From an uncultured Fidelibacterota bacterium (GTDB taxonomy: Bacteria; Fidelibacterota; Marinisomatia; Marinisomatales; TCS55): DNA of 64,000 bases. The notes below the pieces were generated by a model. It was not told the DNA's origin and ran no database searches. It saw nothing but the letters and a program-made list of their open reading frames with translations. The position numbers and the translations under genes were made by a program. Positions 9,395-17,852 of the stretch are shown in pieces. The stretch covers positions 1 to 64,000 of the forward strand of contig CAJWZD010000007.1 of the NCBI GenBank assembly GCA_913049685.1, given 5' to 3'. Within the stretch, counting starts at the first letter, position 1; every line of letters starts with the position of its first letter.

Positions 9395-11631
9395 TTTCTT
9401 ATAACTGCAATTTTCTTAATGGAGCTAGTATTATGTTTTTTATTTATTATCAAAACTAAATATACCCCGCTTCCAACATACGCACCATTTTCATTCATTC
9501 CATTCCATGTTGCTTGATATCCATACATATCACTCGAAGTCAATGTTTTGATATTATTCCCTTTTAATGACATAATTTGAATGGTACTCTTTTGCGGCAC
9601 CCCATCAATTACCATTGGGCGATTGGAGGGAATCTTAAAAGGGGTCGGAAAAATTGTTATTGAATTGGTTTTTTTAATTTCACTTTTGAATGGGATTTTA
9701 AGTTTACTCACGCCTAGATCAGTAGATATGAAGGCCAAACCATCCTCAGAGCTGAACTTTATATCTGTTATATTATTTGACAATAATTTTGAATTTGAAC
9801 TATTAATTCCATTTGATGAGGGCCAATATTCATTTTGTGTATCCAAAACAAATACCCCCTCATTATTTGAAGTAACCCACACGTTGCCGCTTGGATCAAA
9901 ATAAATTCGCGAGTTTTGATCGAAAGGTATATTTTGAAAGTAAGGATTAATACTACCACTACTTGTTATAGGGCCTGTCTCAGTGACTGGCTGATCAGCT
10001 TGAGCCCTTAGTTTTTTATAAATCAATCCATAGCTTGTTATTATCCAAAGTGTATTATCAGATGAGATTCTATAATTTAATGCTCTGCGGTTAATGCCAT
10101 CAATAATTGGAACATTTACCCACTCTTCACTTTGTGGACTTAAAATATCTCCAGAATAATTATACATAAGCAATCCAGAAAAAGAAGACATCCAAATTCT
10201 ATTATAATTATCAACAACAATGGACCTGCTTCCATCTATTATTCTATTATTGGGAAGTCTGTCTGAGAAATGAATAGTTTGATCTTTAGTAAAAACGCTT
10301 AATGGATAGCTTGGATTATCCAGAGAAATTGCCCATAGATTATTTCGTCTATCAAAAACCATATCACCTACATTGAACTTCACATTAGCCGTATCTTGAT
10401 CAATATAAGTAAAATATTTGCTTGCGATGGAAAATTGATTATTGATGTCCAAGGACACTATTGCCGCCATTTGAGAATTATTAAAACTCAAGAATAATAA
10501 ATCTTCATTGATAAGGGATTTAGATATTTTTTTACCAAAATTATATGGTAGAGTGGAAATTTGGATTTGATCTAAAATTGATTTTGGCGGTATTGAAGTC
10601 ACATAATTCATCCAACCTTCTACTGAAACTCCTTCATTATTAACCATAATTAGATTGTTATTATAGATTTCAATAGCATCAGGATCATGAATAATGGGTT
10701 GATTATATATAAAGCTATCATATGTATTATTATTCAATCTTCCAAAACCAAAGCTTGTTGCCGTCCAAAGATACCTATCAGCTCTAATAATAGAGTTAAT
10801 CAGTAAATTTTGATCTGAAAAGATTGTTGAAACCTCACCATCGGTAATCTGAAAAATAGAAGTATCAGAAAAAGTAAAAATTTCTCCATTTGAAACTATA
10901 ATACCTTTCGTATTAGAAAAATCATAATTGTCCTTAATAGTCTCAAGCGAGTTTTCTGTTGAAAGCCTGTAAATTGAATTAGATGATAAAATGAAAAGAC
11001 TTTCTTTGTCTTGGTGAATATCTAAAGTAGTCTCATTTTTTAAATCTGCAGGATTTGACCATGTTGATATGTGATTTTGAAAAGGGTTCCCTGAGATTAA
11101 GCCATTCGACGAGAGTAAAAACACATTATTATCGAAATAAGTGATTTTAAGTATATTTTCTAAATCAGATCTTTTGTAAAAGTCTCTAAAATAAACTTTT
11201 TCATCAACATATCTAAATTCAAGTATTCCCCATAAGCCATTAATTTTAACCGCAGCGTAAATAAAATTTTCGAAATTAACAAAACCAGATAAATCTTCAA
11301 TATCTAATTGAAACTGATTAATTAAAACTTTTTTTTCTGGGCTCCATACTTGTATTGCTTTTTTTGAACCAATCCATAAGTTATTTTTTATATCTTTATG
11401 TAAATGCGTAAGATCTAAATAAGACAGCCCATTATCAATTGAAACCGTCTCGAATGACTCATCTTCCGTATTAAGAATAATTAATCCAGATTTTGAAACC
11501 CCAACTAATAAACTGTCAAAAAATAATGCATTTATAATATGTGTAAAAGATGAAATAGATTTAAAATCACCGATTCGAGATTGCGAATTGCCAGCTGAGA
11601 AAACTAGCAATATACTTAAAAGATATTTCAA
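9391..11631 (-). CDS. secreted beta-propeller protein with C-terminal FlgD-like/T9SS-type sorting domain
   Basis: Signal peptide; repeated propeller-like segments (NLWIGSKKAIQVW, IWMSSFSGLLMYN, NVWVTSNNEGVFVLD); C-terminus IFPTPFKIPSNRPMVIDGVP...ATWNGMNENGAYVGSGVYLVLI. Confidence 0.85.
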   Translation of the reverse strand: MKYLLSILLVFSAGNSQSRIGDFKSISSFTHIINALFFDSLLVGVSKSGLIILNTEDESFETVSIDNGLSYLDLTHLHKDIKNNLWIGSKKAIQVWSPEKKVLINQFQLDIEDLSGFVNFENFIYAAVKINGLWGILEFRYVDEKVYFRDFYKRSDLENILKITYFDNNVFLLSSNGLISGNPFQNHISTWSNPADLKNETTLDIHQDKESLFILSSNSIYRLSTENSLETIKDNYDFSNTKGIIVSNGEIFTFSDTSIFQITDGEVSTIFSDQNLLINSIIRADRYLWTATSFGFGRLNNNTYDSFIYNQPIIHDPDAIEIYNNNLIMVNNEGVSVEGWMNYVTSIPPKSILDQIQISTLPYNFGKKISKSLINEDLLFLSFNNSQMAAIVSLDINNQFSIASKYFTYIDQDTANVKFNVGDMVFDRRNNLWAISLDNPSYPLSVFTKDQTIHFSDRLPNNRIIDGSRSIVVDNYNRIWMSSFSGLLMYNYSGDILSPQSEEWVNVPIIDGINRRALNYRISSDNTLWIITSYGLIYKKLRAQADQPVTETGPITSSGSINPYFQNIPFDQNSRIYFDPSGNVWVTSNNEGVFVLDTQNEYWPSSNGINSSNSKLLSNNITDIKFSSEDGLAFISTDLGVSKLKIPFKSEIKKTNSITIFPTPFKIPSNRPMVIDGVPQKSTIQIMSLKGNNIKTLTSSDMYGYQATWNGMNENGAYVGSGVYLVLIINKKHNTSSIKKIAVIRN

Positions 11632-12482
11632 AGCTTAAATGGGGCTGGTATAAAGCAGATAATGAAAATTAATAAGCAAAGATATCCTAAAGCCCTATCG
11701 CCTCTAGATAAAGGCTTATTAAAATCATTTACAGGGGGGTGATTTGTTGATCGCATAAGAAAAAAGATCAATAATCCCCAAACCAACCAATTAAGAGAGA
11801 TAAAGCTTAATAAAACAATTGCCATTAATGAGAATCTAGCGATGTATTTCTGTTTATTGCCAAACATTGCATAAGATATATGCCCTCCATCAAGCTGGCC
11901 AACCGGCAATAGGTTTAGCATCGTAACCAAAAGCCCAATCCATCCAGCAAAAGCTATTGGATGTAAAAGCACGTCTTGATTTTCAGCTAAAGTTGGATGA
12001 GTGATCCACATCATTGCCTTCATGAGCAATGAATCCCCAAGGACTATTCCGTTAAAACCTGAAGACTTTTCAAAAACTTCTGAAAGATTAAGACCCACAA
12101 ATAATGAAGGGATAGCTACAATGAAACCTGCTATTGGCCCAGCAGCTCCTATTTGAATGAGCGCAGATCTACTTGTAATTGCGGATTTTATTTTTATAAA
12201 TGCTCCAAAAGTGCCAATTAAAAATATAAATGGAGGAGCTGGAATAAAGTATGGCAATGTGGCTTCAACATTATGTCTGTATGAATAATAGTAATGACCA
12301 AATTCGTGAGTTCCCAGAATAAGTAGCAAAGTGGCTGAAAATGGCACCCCTTTAAAGATAGATATAGGATCACTTAAAATATTCGCACCCTGCATTATTG
12401 CACCTGCCAATAAAGTGGTCAATACAGTAAATGAAAATAGAATAATATGTAGTAATGAAATTTTAGATGTATTAAAAATCAT
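11628..12482 (-). CDS. site-2 protease family (M50) membrane metalloprotease
   Basis: HEFGH zinc motif in a TM segment and NLLPVGQLDGGH second motif. Confidence 0.92.
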   Translation of the reverse strand: MIFNTSKISLLHIILFSFTVLTTLLAGAIMQGANILSDPISIFKGVPFSATLLLILGTHEFGHYYYSYRHNVEATLPYFIPAPPFIFLIGTFGAFIKIKSAITSRSALIQIGAAGPIAGFIVAIPSLFVGLNLSEVFEKSSGFNGIVLGDSLLMKAMMWITHPTLAENQDVLLHPIAFAGWIGLLVTMLNLLPVGQLDGGHISYAMFGNKQKYIARFSLMAIVLLSFISLNWLVWGLLIFFLMRSTNHPPVNDFNKPLSRGDRALGYLCLLIFIICFIPAPFKL

Positions 12483-12508
12483 CTCTAATTAAAAATTGCA
12501 ATTAAAAT

Positions 12509-13012
12509 TTATTTTTTATTACCGCTATATTTTTTTTGCTTCTGATTTAAGAGATTGCGCATTCCTTCTTCTTCCATATTAATTCTCAATTCATTAATCC
12601 AGAACTTTGTTTGATCTATATAGAGATCAATTGTTTTTTTGGATACTTGTTCTGCTTCCATATGAACAATTATAATCGCAGAAACAACTGGAACGTATGT
12701 CATCAGTATATCGCTATAAAAACGGTCTAACTGTCTAATTGTTTCTCTATTTGTTAAATAGTCTAGCTTATCGGAATATAAATTATCAGCAAATTGTCTA
12801 TCTTTTGCCCAAGCTTTTAAATAATAATACAGCCTTCCATCCAATAGGCCTGAGATATAAGCAGATTTAATTTGGTAGATAGATTTAGTACCGCCACTTG
12901 CTCTTTTTTCAATATTTTTCCAATCAGTTCCATCCCAAAGAAGTTTATTTGTTTTCTCAAGCACTTGAGAAAACAAATTAGCTGACAATATTAATGTTAT
13001 GATAATTTTCAT
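12509..13012 (-). CDS. hypothetical secreted protein
   Basis: 167-aa ORF with signal peptide (MKIIITLILSANLFSQ), co-directional and tightly spaced; family not recognised. Confidence 0.7.
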   Translation of the reverse strand: MKIIITLILSANLFSQVLEKTNKLLWDGTDWKNIEKRASGGTKSIYQIKSAYISGLLDGRLYYYLKAWAKDRQFADNLYSDKLDYLTNRETIRQLDRFYSDILMTYVPVVSAIIIVHMEAEQVSKKTIDLYIDQTKFWINELRINMEEEGMRNLLNQKQKKYSGNKK

Positions 13013-13015
13013 GGA

Positions 13016-13744
13016 TTAGATGGCTTTAAACCGTTTATTTAGAGTGTAATATAAAAAATAAGCAGCATAAAAGTGTATTAAAGCTACGAACTCTCCAACG
13101 AAAATATACCATGGCCATGGTCCCATTAAGTCAAGTAAAGATCCAGCTGGAGGTTTATCCATCAACCAAAAATAATTCGATTCAAAGATCATATTGAAAA
13201 TTAAAACTATAATTAAAAAAACATTTAAAGCAATAAATGCACTTTTTAATCCAGAGATTGTAGGTTTAAAATCAAAAACTACAACATAGTAAATTATTGT
13301 GATAACTAATAAGTGATGAGCTGCAATGAACCTAAAATAATGAAAGTGGGGAAAATCATGAGTTATATCAGGTGTGAAAATGGCTTGAAACATTGCTGAC
13401 ACGCCCCAATAGAATAATACTTGAAAGAGAACGCCATTTTTGTTTAAAACTGCAAAAGGAAGAGCAAGGTTTGCAAATCTACATAAGTGGAGTGGCAGAT
13501 GAAGCTTTAGGTCAAATGAGCCAGCTATTATTTCAAGAAGCACCCAAATGGGAAAATTTATAAAAACAAAAAAGACTAAAAAGTAGCTTGTTATGTTTTT
13601 GAGAGATCTAGAAAAGAATTTTTTTGCAAAAAATGGTAAAAAAAATGCTGCAAGAAAAAATAAAATAATTGAAATCCAATGAGAGATGCCAAAAAGGTGA
13701 AATGGCTCGTAATCATTAAGATATCTACTCACCTGATCGCGCAT
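13016..13744 (-). CDS. TIGR02206/YwaF-like integral membrane protein
   Basis: FHLFGISHWISI...LPLHLCRFANLALPFAVL...ALFTPD-like segment QAIFTPDITHDFPHFHYFRFIAAHHLLV: pattern of the YwaF-like family. Confidence 0.8.
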   Translation of the reverse strand: MRDQVSRYLNDYEPFHLFGISHWISIILFFLAAFFLPFFAKKFFSRSLKNITSYFLVFFVFINFPIWVLLEIIAGSFDLKLHLPLHLCRFANLALPFAVLNKNGVLFQVLFYWGVSAMFQAIFTPDITHDFPHFHYFRFIAAHHLLVITIIYYVVVFDFKPTISGLKSAFIALNVFLIIVLIFNMIFESNYFWLMDKPPAGSLLDLMGPWPWYIFVGEFVALIHFYAAYFLYYTLNKRFKAI

Positions 13745-13750
13745 TAAATA

Positions 13751-13960
13751 TTAATTCTTTTTCCTTTTATTTTTTGGTTTTTTTGACTCTTCAATCTTTT
13801 GTAAATGAAAGACAGCGCCAACTATCATTATCATTGCTAAATAAAAATACTGATCAAAAGATTCCCCATAGAAAAAGCTATAGCCAAAGGTAGATATGGA
13901 TGATAAAATCAATATTACGCTAAATGCAAGTCTCAACTTATTTGTTAATTCTTTTGACAT
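13751..13960 (-). CDS. small membrane protein
   Basis: 69 aa, two hydrophobic segments, Lys-rich C-terminus; its ATG abuts the stop of the upstream basic-protein gene. Confidence 0.6.
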   Translation of the reverse strand: MSKELTNKLRLAFSVILILSSISTFGYSFFYGESFDQYFYLAMIMIVGAVFHLQKIEESKKPKNKRKKN

Positions 13961-14131
13961 TTACTTCTTCTTTGCTGGAGCTTTTTTAGCTGCGGTCTTC
14001 TTTGCTGGAGCTTTTTTAGCTGCAGCCTCCGTTTTCGATGAACTCTTTGCTAAAGATGCCTTTTTTAGCTCTTTCATCCTTTCTTTATTTTTTCGATGTT
14101 TTTTTGAAACTAATTTTTGTTTTTTATTCAT
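13961..14131 (-). CDS. 56-aa Lys/Ala-rich basic protein (histone H1-like tail)
   Basis: Manual translation: MNKKQKLVSKKHRKNKERMKELKKASLAKSSSKTEAAAKKAPAKKTAAKKAPAKKK*. Below the ORF-track size cutoff. Confidence 0.75.
   Translation of the reverse strand: MNKKQKLVSKKHRKNKERMKELKKASLAKSSSKTEAAAKKAPAKKTAAKKAPAKKK
13966..14023. repeat. 30-nt-period tandem repeat, two copies, within the basic-protein gene
   Basis: TCTTCTTTGCTGGAGCTTTTTTAGCTGC is identical at 13966-13993 and 13996-14023; encodes the AAKKAPAKK repeats. Confidence 0.9.
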
Positions 14132-14163
14132 TTTATTCCTTATTAAATATTTTAAAATTTTTG

Positions 14164-14256
14164 CGGGAACGCCTGGGAATTGAACCCAGCTCCTGATTTA
14201 TCGGCAGGACAACGGTGTTGAAGACCGCGAGGGGCACCAGCCACCCAATCATTCCC
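14164..14256 (-). tRNA. selC: tRNA-Sec (anticodon UCA)
   Basis: Minus strand GGGAATGATTGGGTGGCTGGTGCCCCTCGCGGTCTTCAACACCGTTGTCCTGCCGATAAATCAGGAGCTGGGTTCAATTCCCAGGCGTTCCCG: acceptor GGGAAUG/CGUUCCC, anticodon arm GCGGU-CUUCAAC-ACCGU, long variable arm UCCUG/CAGGA, T arm CUGGG-UUCAAUU-CCCAG, G discriminator. About 93 nt. Confidence 0.93.
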
Positions 14257-14274
14257 ATATTTCAACAAATATTG

Positions 14275-15114
14275 TCATTTTGGGCTATTGATTATACGGA
14301 AATCTAAACCAAATTTAGATTTAAGACTTCTACCAATTTTATCTGCTTGATTTTTTGTTTCATATCTAACAACTCGAACGGCATGCAGCCTATTGCCATT
14401 TGAATTAATTCTGTGCACTTCAGTTGGAAATCCACTGCTTTGAAGCTGTTTTTTTAAACGATTTGCATTTTCATATTTACCAAAAGCTCCAACCTGAACC
14501 ACCCATGGCATGTATGCTTTTTTCTTTGATTTTGCTTTTGTTCGTTTAGCTTTGACTATTTTTATTCTTTCATTAACAGAATTTTTTTCAATACGAACCA
14601 GTCTGGAATCTTTTTTTGATGAAGGCGTAACTCCGAGATTATATTTTTTATAATCTAGCTTTGGATAAAGATCGCTAATTAGCGTTAAAGAAATTCTAGC
14701 AGAATCCTTTTCACCAGTTGCTATATATGAATTTATCATTAAATCGAGAGCTCTTTGATGAAAATCTGATTTTGGGTAATCAAAAATTGTTTTTTTTAAT
14801 TGCGCGCTTGCCTGAGAATATAAACCTCGAGCAAATAAATATTCACCAATCTTAATAGATGATTGAGATGCAAATTCTGAATCAGGAAAATTTTCTATTA
14901 CTTTTTTATATTGTGCTAATGACGCATCTCCATCGTTATTTATTAGTGCTTGAATATATTTCACACCAGGCTCATTTGGATATCTAGACAAAAGATCAGG
15001 TATGTTTTCTCTAACCTCGTCATATCTACCTTTTTCAATTAATGTTAGATAAAGATTTATATTCTGTGAATATGCAAAACTAAAAAAAATTAGGATGATA
15101 GCAAGCCGCTTCAT
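14275..15114 (-). CDS. tetratricopeptide protein with C-terminal SPOR domain
   Basis: Signal peptide, TPR-like repeats, C-terminal PWVVQVGAFGKYENANRLKKQLQSSGFPTEVHRI. Confidence 0.88.
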   Translation of the reverse strand: MKRLAIILIFFSFAYSQNINLYLTLIEKGRYDEVRENIPDLLSRYPNEPGVKYIQALINNDGDASLAQYKKVIENFPDSEFASQSSIKIGEYLFARGLYSQASAQLKKTIFDYPKSDFHQRALDLMINSYIATGEKDSARISLTLISDLYPKLDYKKYNLGVTPSSKKDSRLVRIEKNSVNERIKIVKAKRTKAKSKKKAYMPWVVQVGAFGKYENANRLKKQLQSSGFPTEVHRINSNGNRLHAVRVVRYETKNQADKIGRSLKSKFGLDFRIINSPK

Positions 15115-16160
15115 GAGATATTTTTTTCTTTGAATTGGTCAATTATTCTATCAACTATTTCATTAAAACGCGAATCATCAGATTGCTTTAACGATAGTTT
15201 TAGTTTCATTAAATTTATGAAGATAGAATCTTCATTATTCATAAGAGCATCATCAATCAAAGACATTGAAGCATCGTATTCACCTTTTTGTTGAAGAACA
15301 TTAGCTAGGTTTACCAGTGCAACTAAATTAGAAGGGTTTTTTTGCAAAACTCGATCGTAAAACTTTTCGACTTCATCAAATTGACCGATGTCAAAATATG
15401 CAGATTCAATTTTTGACAAGACATTTTTACTTTCACTAGGATCTAGCTCAACGAATTTTTCCCAGTTTTTTATAGCATCTTGCAATTTCTTTTCTTCATA
15501 AAAAACATCACCCAATTTTAGATAAGGTAAGCTGAAATTTGGAGAGTTTTTAATTGCTTTTTTAAGCAAAGCAATGGCTTCATTCGTTTGGCTATTTTTT
15601 AGCTTATCCATTGATTGAAAAACTAAGAACCTAGATACTTGATCTGGGTCTTTTGATGATTTTATTCTTTGAACAGTTTTTGAAAGCTGTGATGCTTCTT
15701 TCCAGTCATTTTGCTCTTCACTTATTTCTAAGAGAAATTCATTTGCCCATAAATTTTTTTTGTTTGTTTTGACAATCTTCAACGCCTCTTCTTTTGCCCT
15801 ATCAAGATTATTAAATCTAAAATAATCTAGTGCTAAAGATTTATGAATTTGCCTATGAGTATCTTTAGATAAATTAGGTCTCACTGTGAGAGATCTGTGA
15901 ATTTTAATTGCTGCTTCAACATTGCCTTGTTCTCGTAAAATATTCCCAATCTGAAGATATGCGTCAATATGGTCAGTATCCTGCTTAACAACGTCTTTTA
16001 AGCGTTTAAGAGCAACCTGAGTTTCTCCCTGGATAATTGCATTAAGCGCTTTAGTGTATATTGATTGGGTGGGCTGTTTCTTTTTAGGCCTTTTAAATAT
16101 TAAAAATCCAAAAATGGTTAGGCTGATTAGAATTAATATTAGAAAGAAATATATATTCAA
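15111..16160 (-). CDS. LapB/YciM-like TPR protein lacking the rubredoxin domain
   Basis: N-terminal TM helix then TPRs; IDAYLQIGNILREQGNVEAAIKIHRSL resembles the E. coli LapB region VEAHLTLGNLFRSRGEVDRAIRIHQTL; adjacent to a LapA-like gene. Confidence 0.8.
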   Translation of the reverse strand: MNIYFFLILILISLTIFGFLIFKRPKKKQPTQSIYTKALNAIIQGETQVALKRLKDVVKQDTDHIDAYLQIGNILREQGNVEAAIKIHRSLTVRPNLSKDTHRQIHKSLALDYFRFNNLDRAKEEALKIVKTNKKNLWANEFLLEISEEQNDWKEASQLSKTVQRIKSSKDPDQVSRFLVFQSMDKLKNSQTNEAIALLKKAIKNSPNFSLPYLKLGDVFYEEKKLQDAIKNWEKFVELDPSESKNVLSKIESAYFDIGQFDEVEKFYDRVLQKNPSNLVALVNLANVLQQKGEYDASMSLIDDALMNNEDSIFINLMKLKLSLKQSDDSRFNEIVDRIIDQFKEKNIS

Positions 16161-16163
16161 ATT

Positions 16164-16481
16164 TTAATCATCTCCGCTTTGATTTTCGTATAAATCGTCC
16201 TCAATAGATGCATTTCGTAGTTCATTTAATTCTTCTGATAATTGCTGGTTTTTATTCTTTAAAGTACGAAGCTCTGATTTTCCTGCAAGTATCATCATAA
16301 GAGCAACGCCGTAACCAATTAGCATCCCTATCCCCAACGCTCCAAGCATAACCACAGATACGGGAACATTTTCTTTCTGGTAAAAAACTAGGTCAACATT
16401 AACGAGGTTATTATTTTGTAATAAAAAATATAAAATTATAATTACTAAAACGAGAGCTGCAAAGATTTTTACTAGCTTCAT
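16164..16481 (-). CDS. LapA (DUF1049) family membrane protein
   Basis: Two TM helices with LLQNNNLVNVDLVFYQKENVPVSVVMLGALGIGMLIGYG, then a coiled-coil tail. Confidence 0.85.
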   Translation of the reverse strand: MKLVKIFAALVLVIIILYFLLQNNNLVNVDLVFYQKENVPVSVVMLGALGIGMLIGYGVALMMILAGKSELRTLKNKNQQLSEELNELRNASIEDDLYENQSGDD

Positions 16482-17809
16482 GATACTAACTCCATTTCTT
16501 GAATTTTTTGTATTTTGCCTTGCAATGTTATTCCATGTGCTGATGTTATATATACTGGAACAATATCGCCAATTTTCTCAGACTTTTTATTGAAGATTAC
16601 CCATTTGTTTGAATCGGTTCTTCCTGCCCATTGATGAACTGACCGCTTACTCTCTTTCTCAACTAAAACTAATTCAACTTTATTTATAAATTTTTTATTT
16701 CTAATCAAGGTATGTTCACTTTGTAGTTTTATAACACTTTCAAGTCTACGCTGTTTTTCTTTTTCAGGAACATGGTCGTCATATTCAGCAGCCTTTGTTC
16801 CTGGTCTTGAAGAATATTTAAAGGTGAAAGCTGAATCAAATACTACTTCATTCATAACATCAAGTGTCTCATAAAATTCTTTTTCATTTTCTCCAGGAAA
16901 ACCGACAATTATATCAGTTGAAATACCAACTCCAGGCAATTTATCTCTTATAACATTCGATAACTTAATAAATTCTTCTTTTGTATATGTTCTATTCATT
17001 CGCCTTAATACGTTATTATTTCCAGCCTGAAGAGGCAAATGGACATAATTACAAATATTATCATAACTACTCATCACACTTAGAACATCTAGAGTCATGT
17101 CTTTGGGATGCGGAGAAGTATACCTTATTCTCTTAACATTTTTGATTTGAGCTATTTCTTTTAGAAGCTCATGGAATTTCTTCCCTTCATAGTCATATGA
17201 GTTTACATTTTGACCTAAAAGTGTTATTTCAGAAAAACCATTATCAACTGCTAATAATACTTCATTTTTAATACTATCAATGCTTCTTGATCGCTCTCTT
17301 CCTCTAGTAAATGGTACAATGCAGAAAGTGCAAAATTTATCACAACCTCTCATAATTGAAACCCAAGCATTTACCCCCTCAGCTCTGCTTGGAAAAAGAT
17401 TATCATAAACTTCAAATCTCGATAATTTTGTATCAACTATGTGAGAACTTTTGGCGGTTCTATCATTCAACATTTCAGGCAATTTTCTGTAAGAGTCAGG
17501 ACCAAGAACGATATCAACATAGGGCTTACTTTCAAGAATATTCTCTTTTAAGTTTTGAGCCATGCATCCAAGCACGCCAATAATTGTAGAAGGTTTTTTT
17601 TCTTTAATTTTATTATAGAAGCCTAACCTTGAATGGACTTTATCTTCAGCATGCTCTCTTATGGCGCAAGTGTTTACGAAAATTGCATCAGCTTTTTCAA
17701 TGTTTCCAGTTTCTTGGTATCCAGCTTTTTGAAGCATAGCAGAAACAAGCTCAGAATCTGCGACGTTCATCTGACATCCATAGGTTTCGATATGATATGA
17801 TTTAGACAT
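16478..17809 (-). CDS. miaB: tRNA-2-methylthio-N6-dimethylallyladenosine synthase MiaB
   Basis: YHIETYGCQMNVADSE, radical SAM motif MRGCDKFCTFCIVPFTRGRERSR, TRAM-like C-terminus. Confidence 0.97.
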   Translation of the reverse strand: MSKSYHIETYGCQMNVADSELVSAMLQKAGYQETGNIEKADAIFVNTCAIREHAEDKVHSRLGFYNKIKEKKPSTIIGVLGCMAQNLKENILESKPYVDIVLGPDSYRKLPEMLNDRTAKSSHIVDTKLSRFEVYDNLFPSRAEGVNAWVSIMRGCDKFCTFCIVPFTRGRERSRSIDSIKNEVLLAVDNGFSEITLLGQNVNSYDYEGKKFHELLKEIAQIKNVKRIRYTSPHPKDMTLDVLSVMSSYDNICNYVHLPLQAGNNNVLRRMNRTYTKEEFIKLSNVIRDKLPGVGISTDIIVGFPGENEKEFYETLDVMNEVVFDSAFTFKYSSRPGTKAAEYDDHVPEKEKQRRLESVIKLQSEHTLIRNKKFINKVELVLVEKESKRSVHQWAGRTDSNKWVIFNKKSEKIGDIVPVYITSAHGITLQGKIQKIQEMELVS

Positions 17810-17852
17810 ATGCTTGATTAAAATTATGAAAAGTTAACTAGAGGAAAAAGGC

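Noticed and set aside
13966-14023. Possible CRISPR-like repeat
   Set aside because: Only two copies with about 2-nt spacing, in frame within a coding sequence.
13896-14183. Plus-strand ORF rich in FFAGAFLAA
   Set aside because: Antisense image of the Lys/Ala-rich minus-strand gene and its 30-nt repeat; extends into the tRNA-Sec gene.
14164-14256. UCA-anticodon tRNA as sign of UGA recoding to Trp or Gly
   Set aside because: Genes in the window end normally at TGA, and the long variable arm and overall length fit tRNA-Sec.
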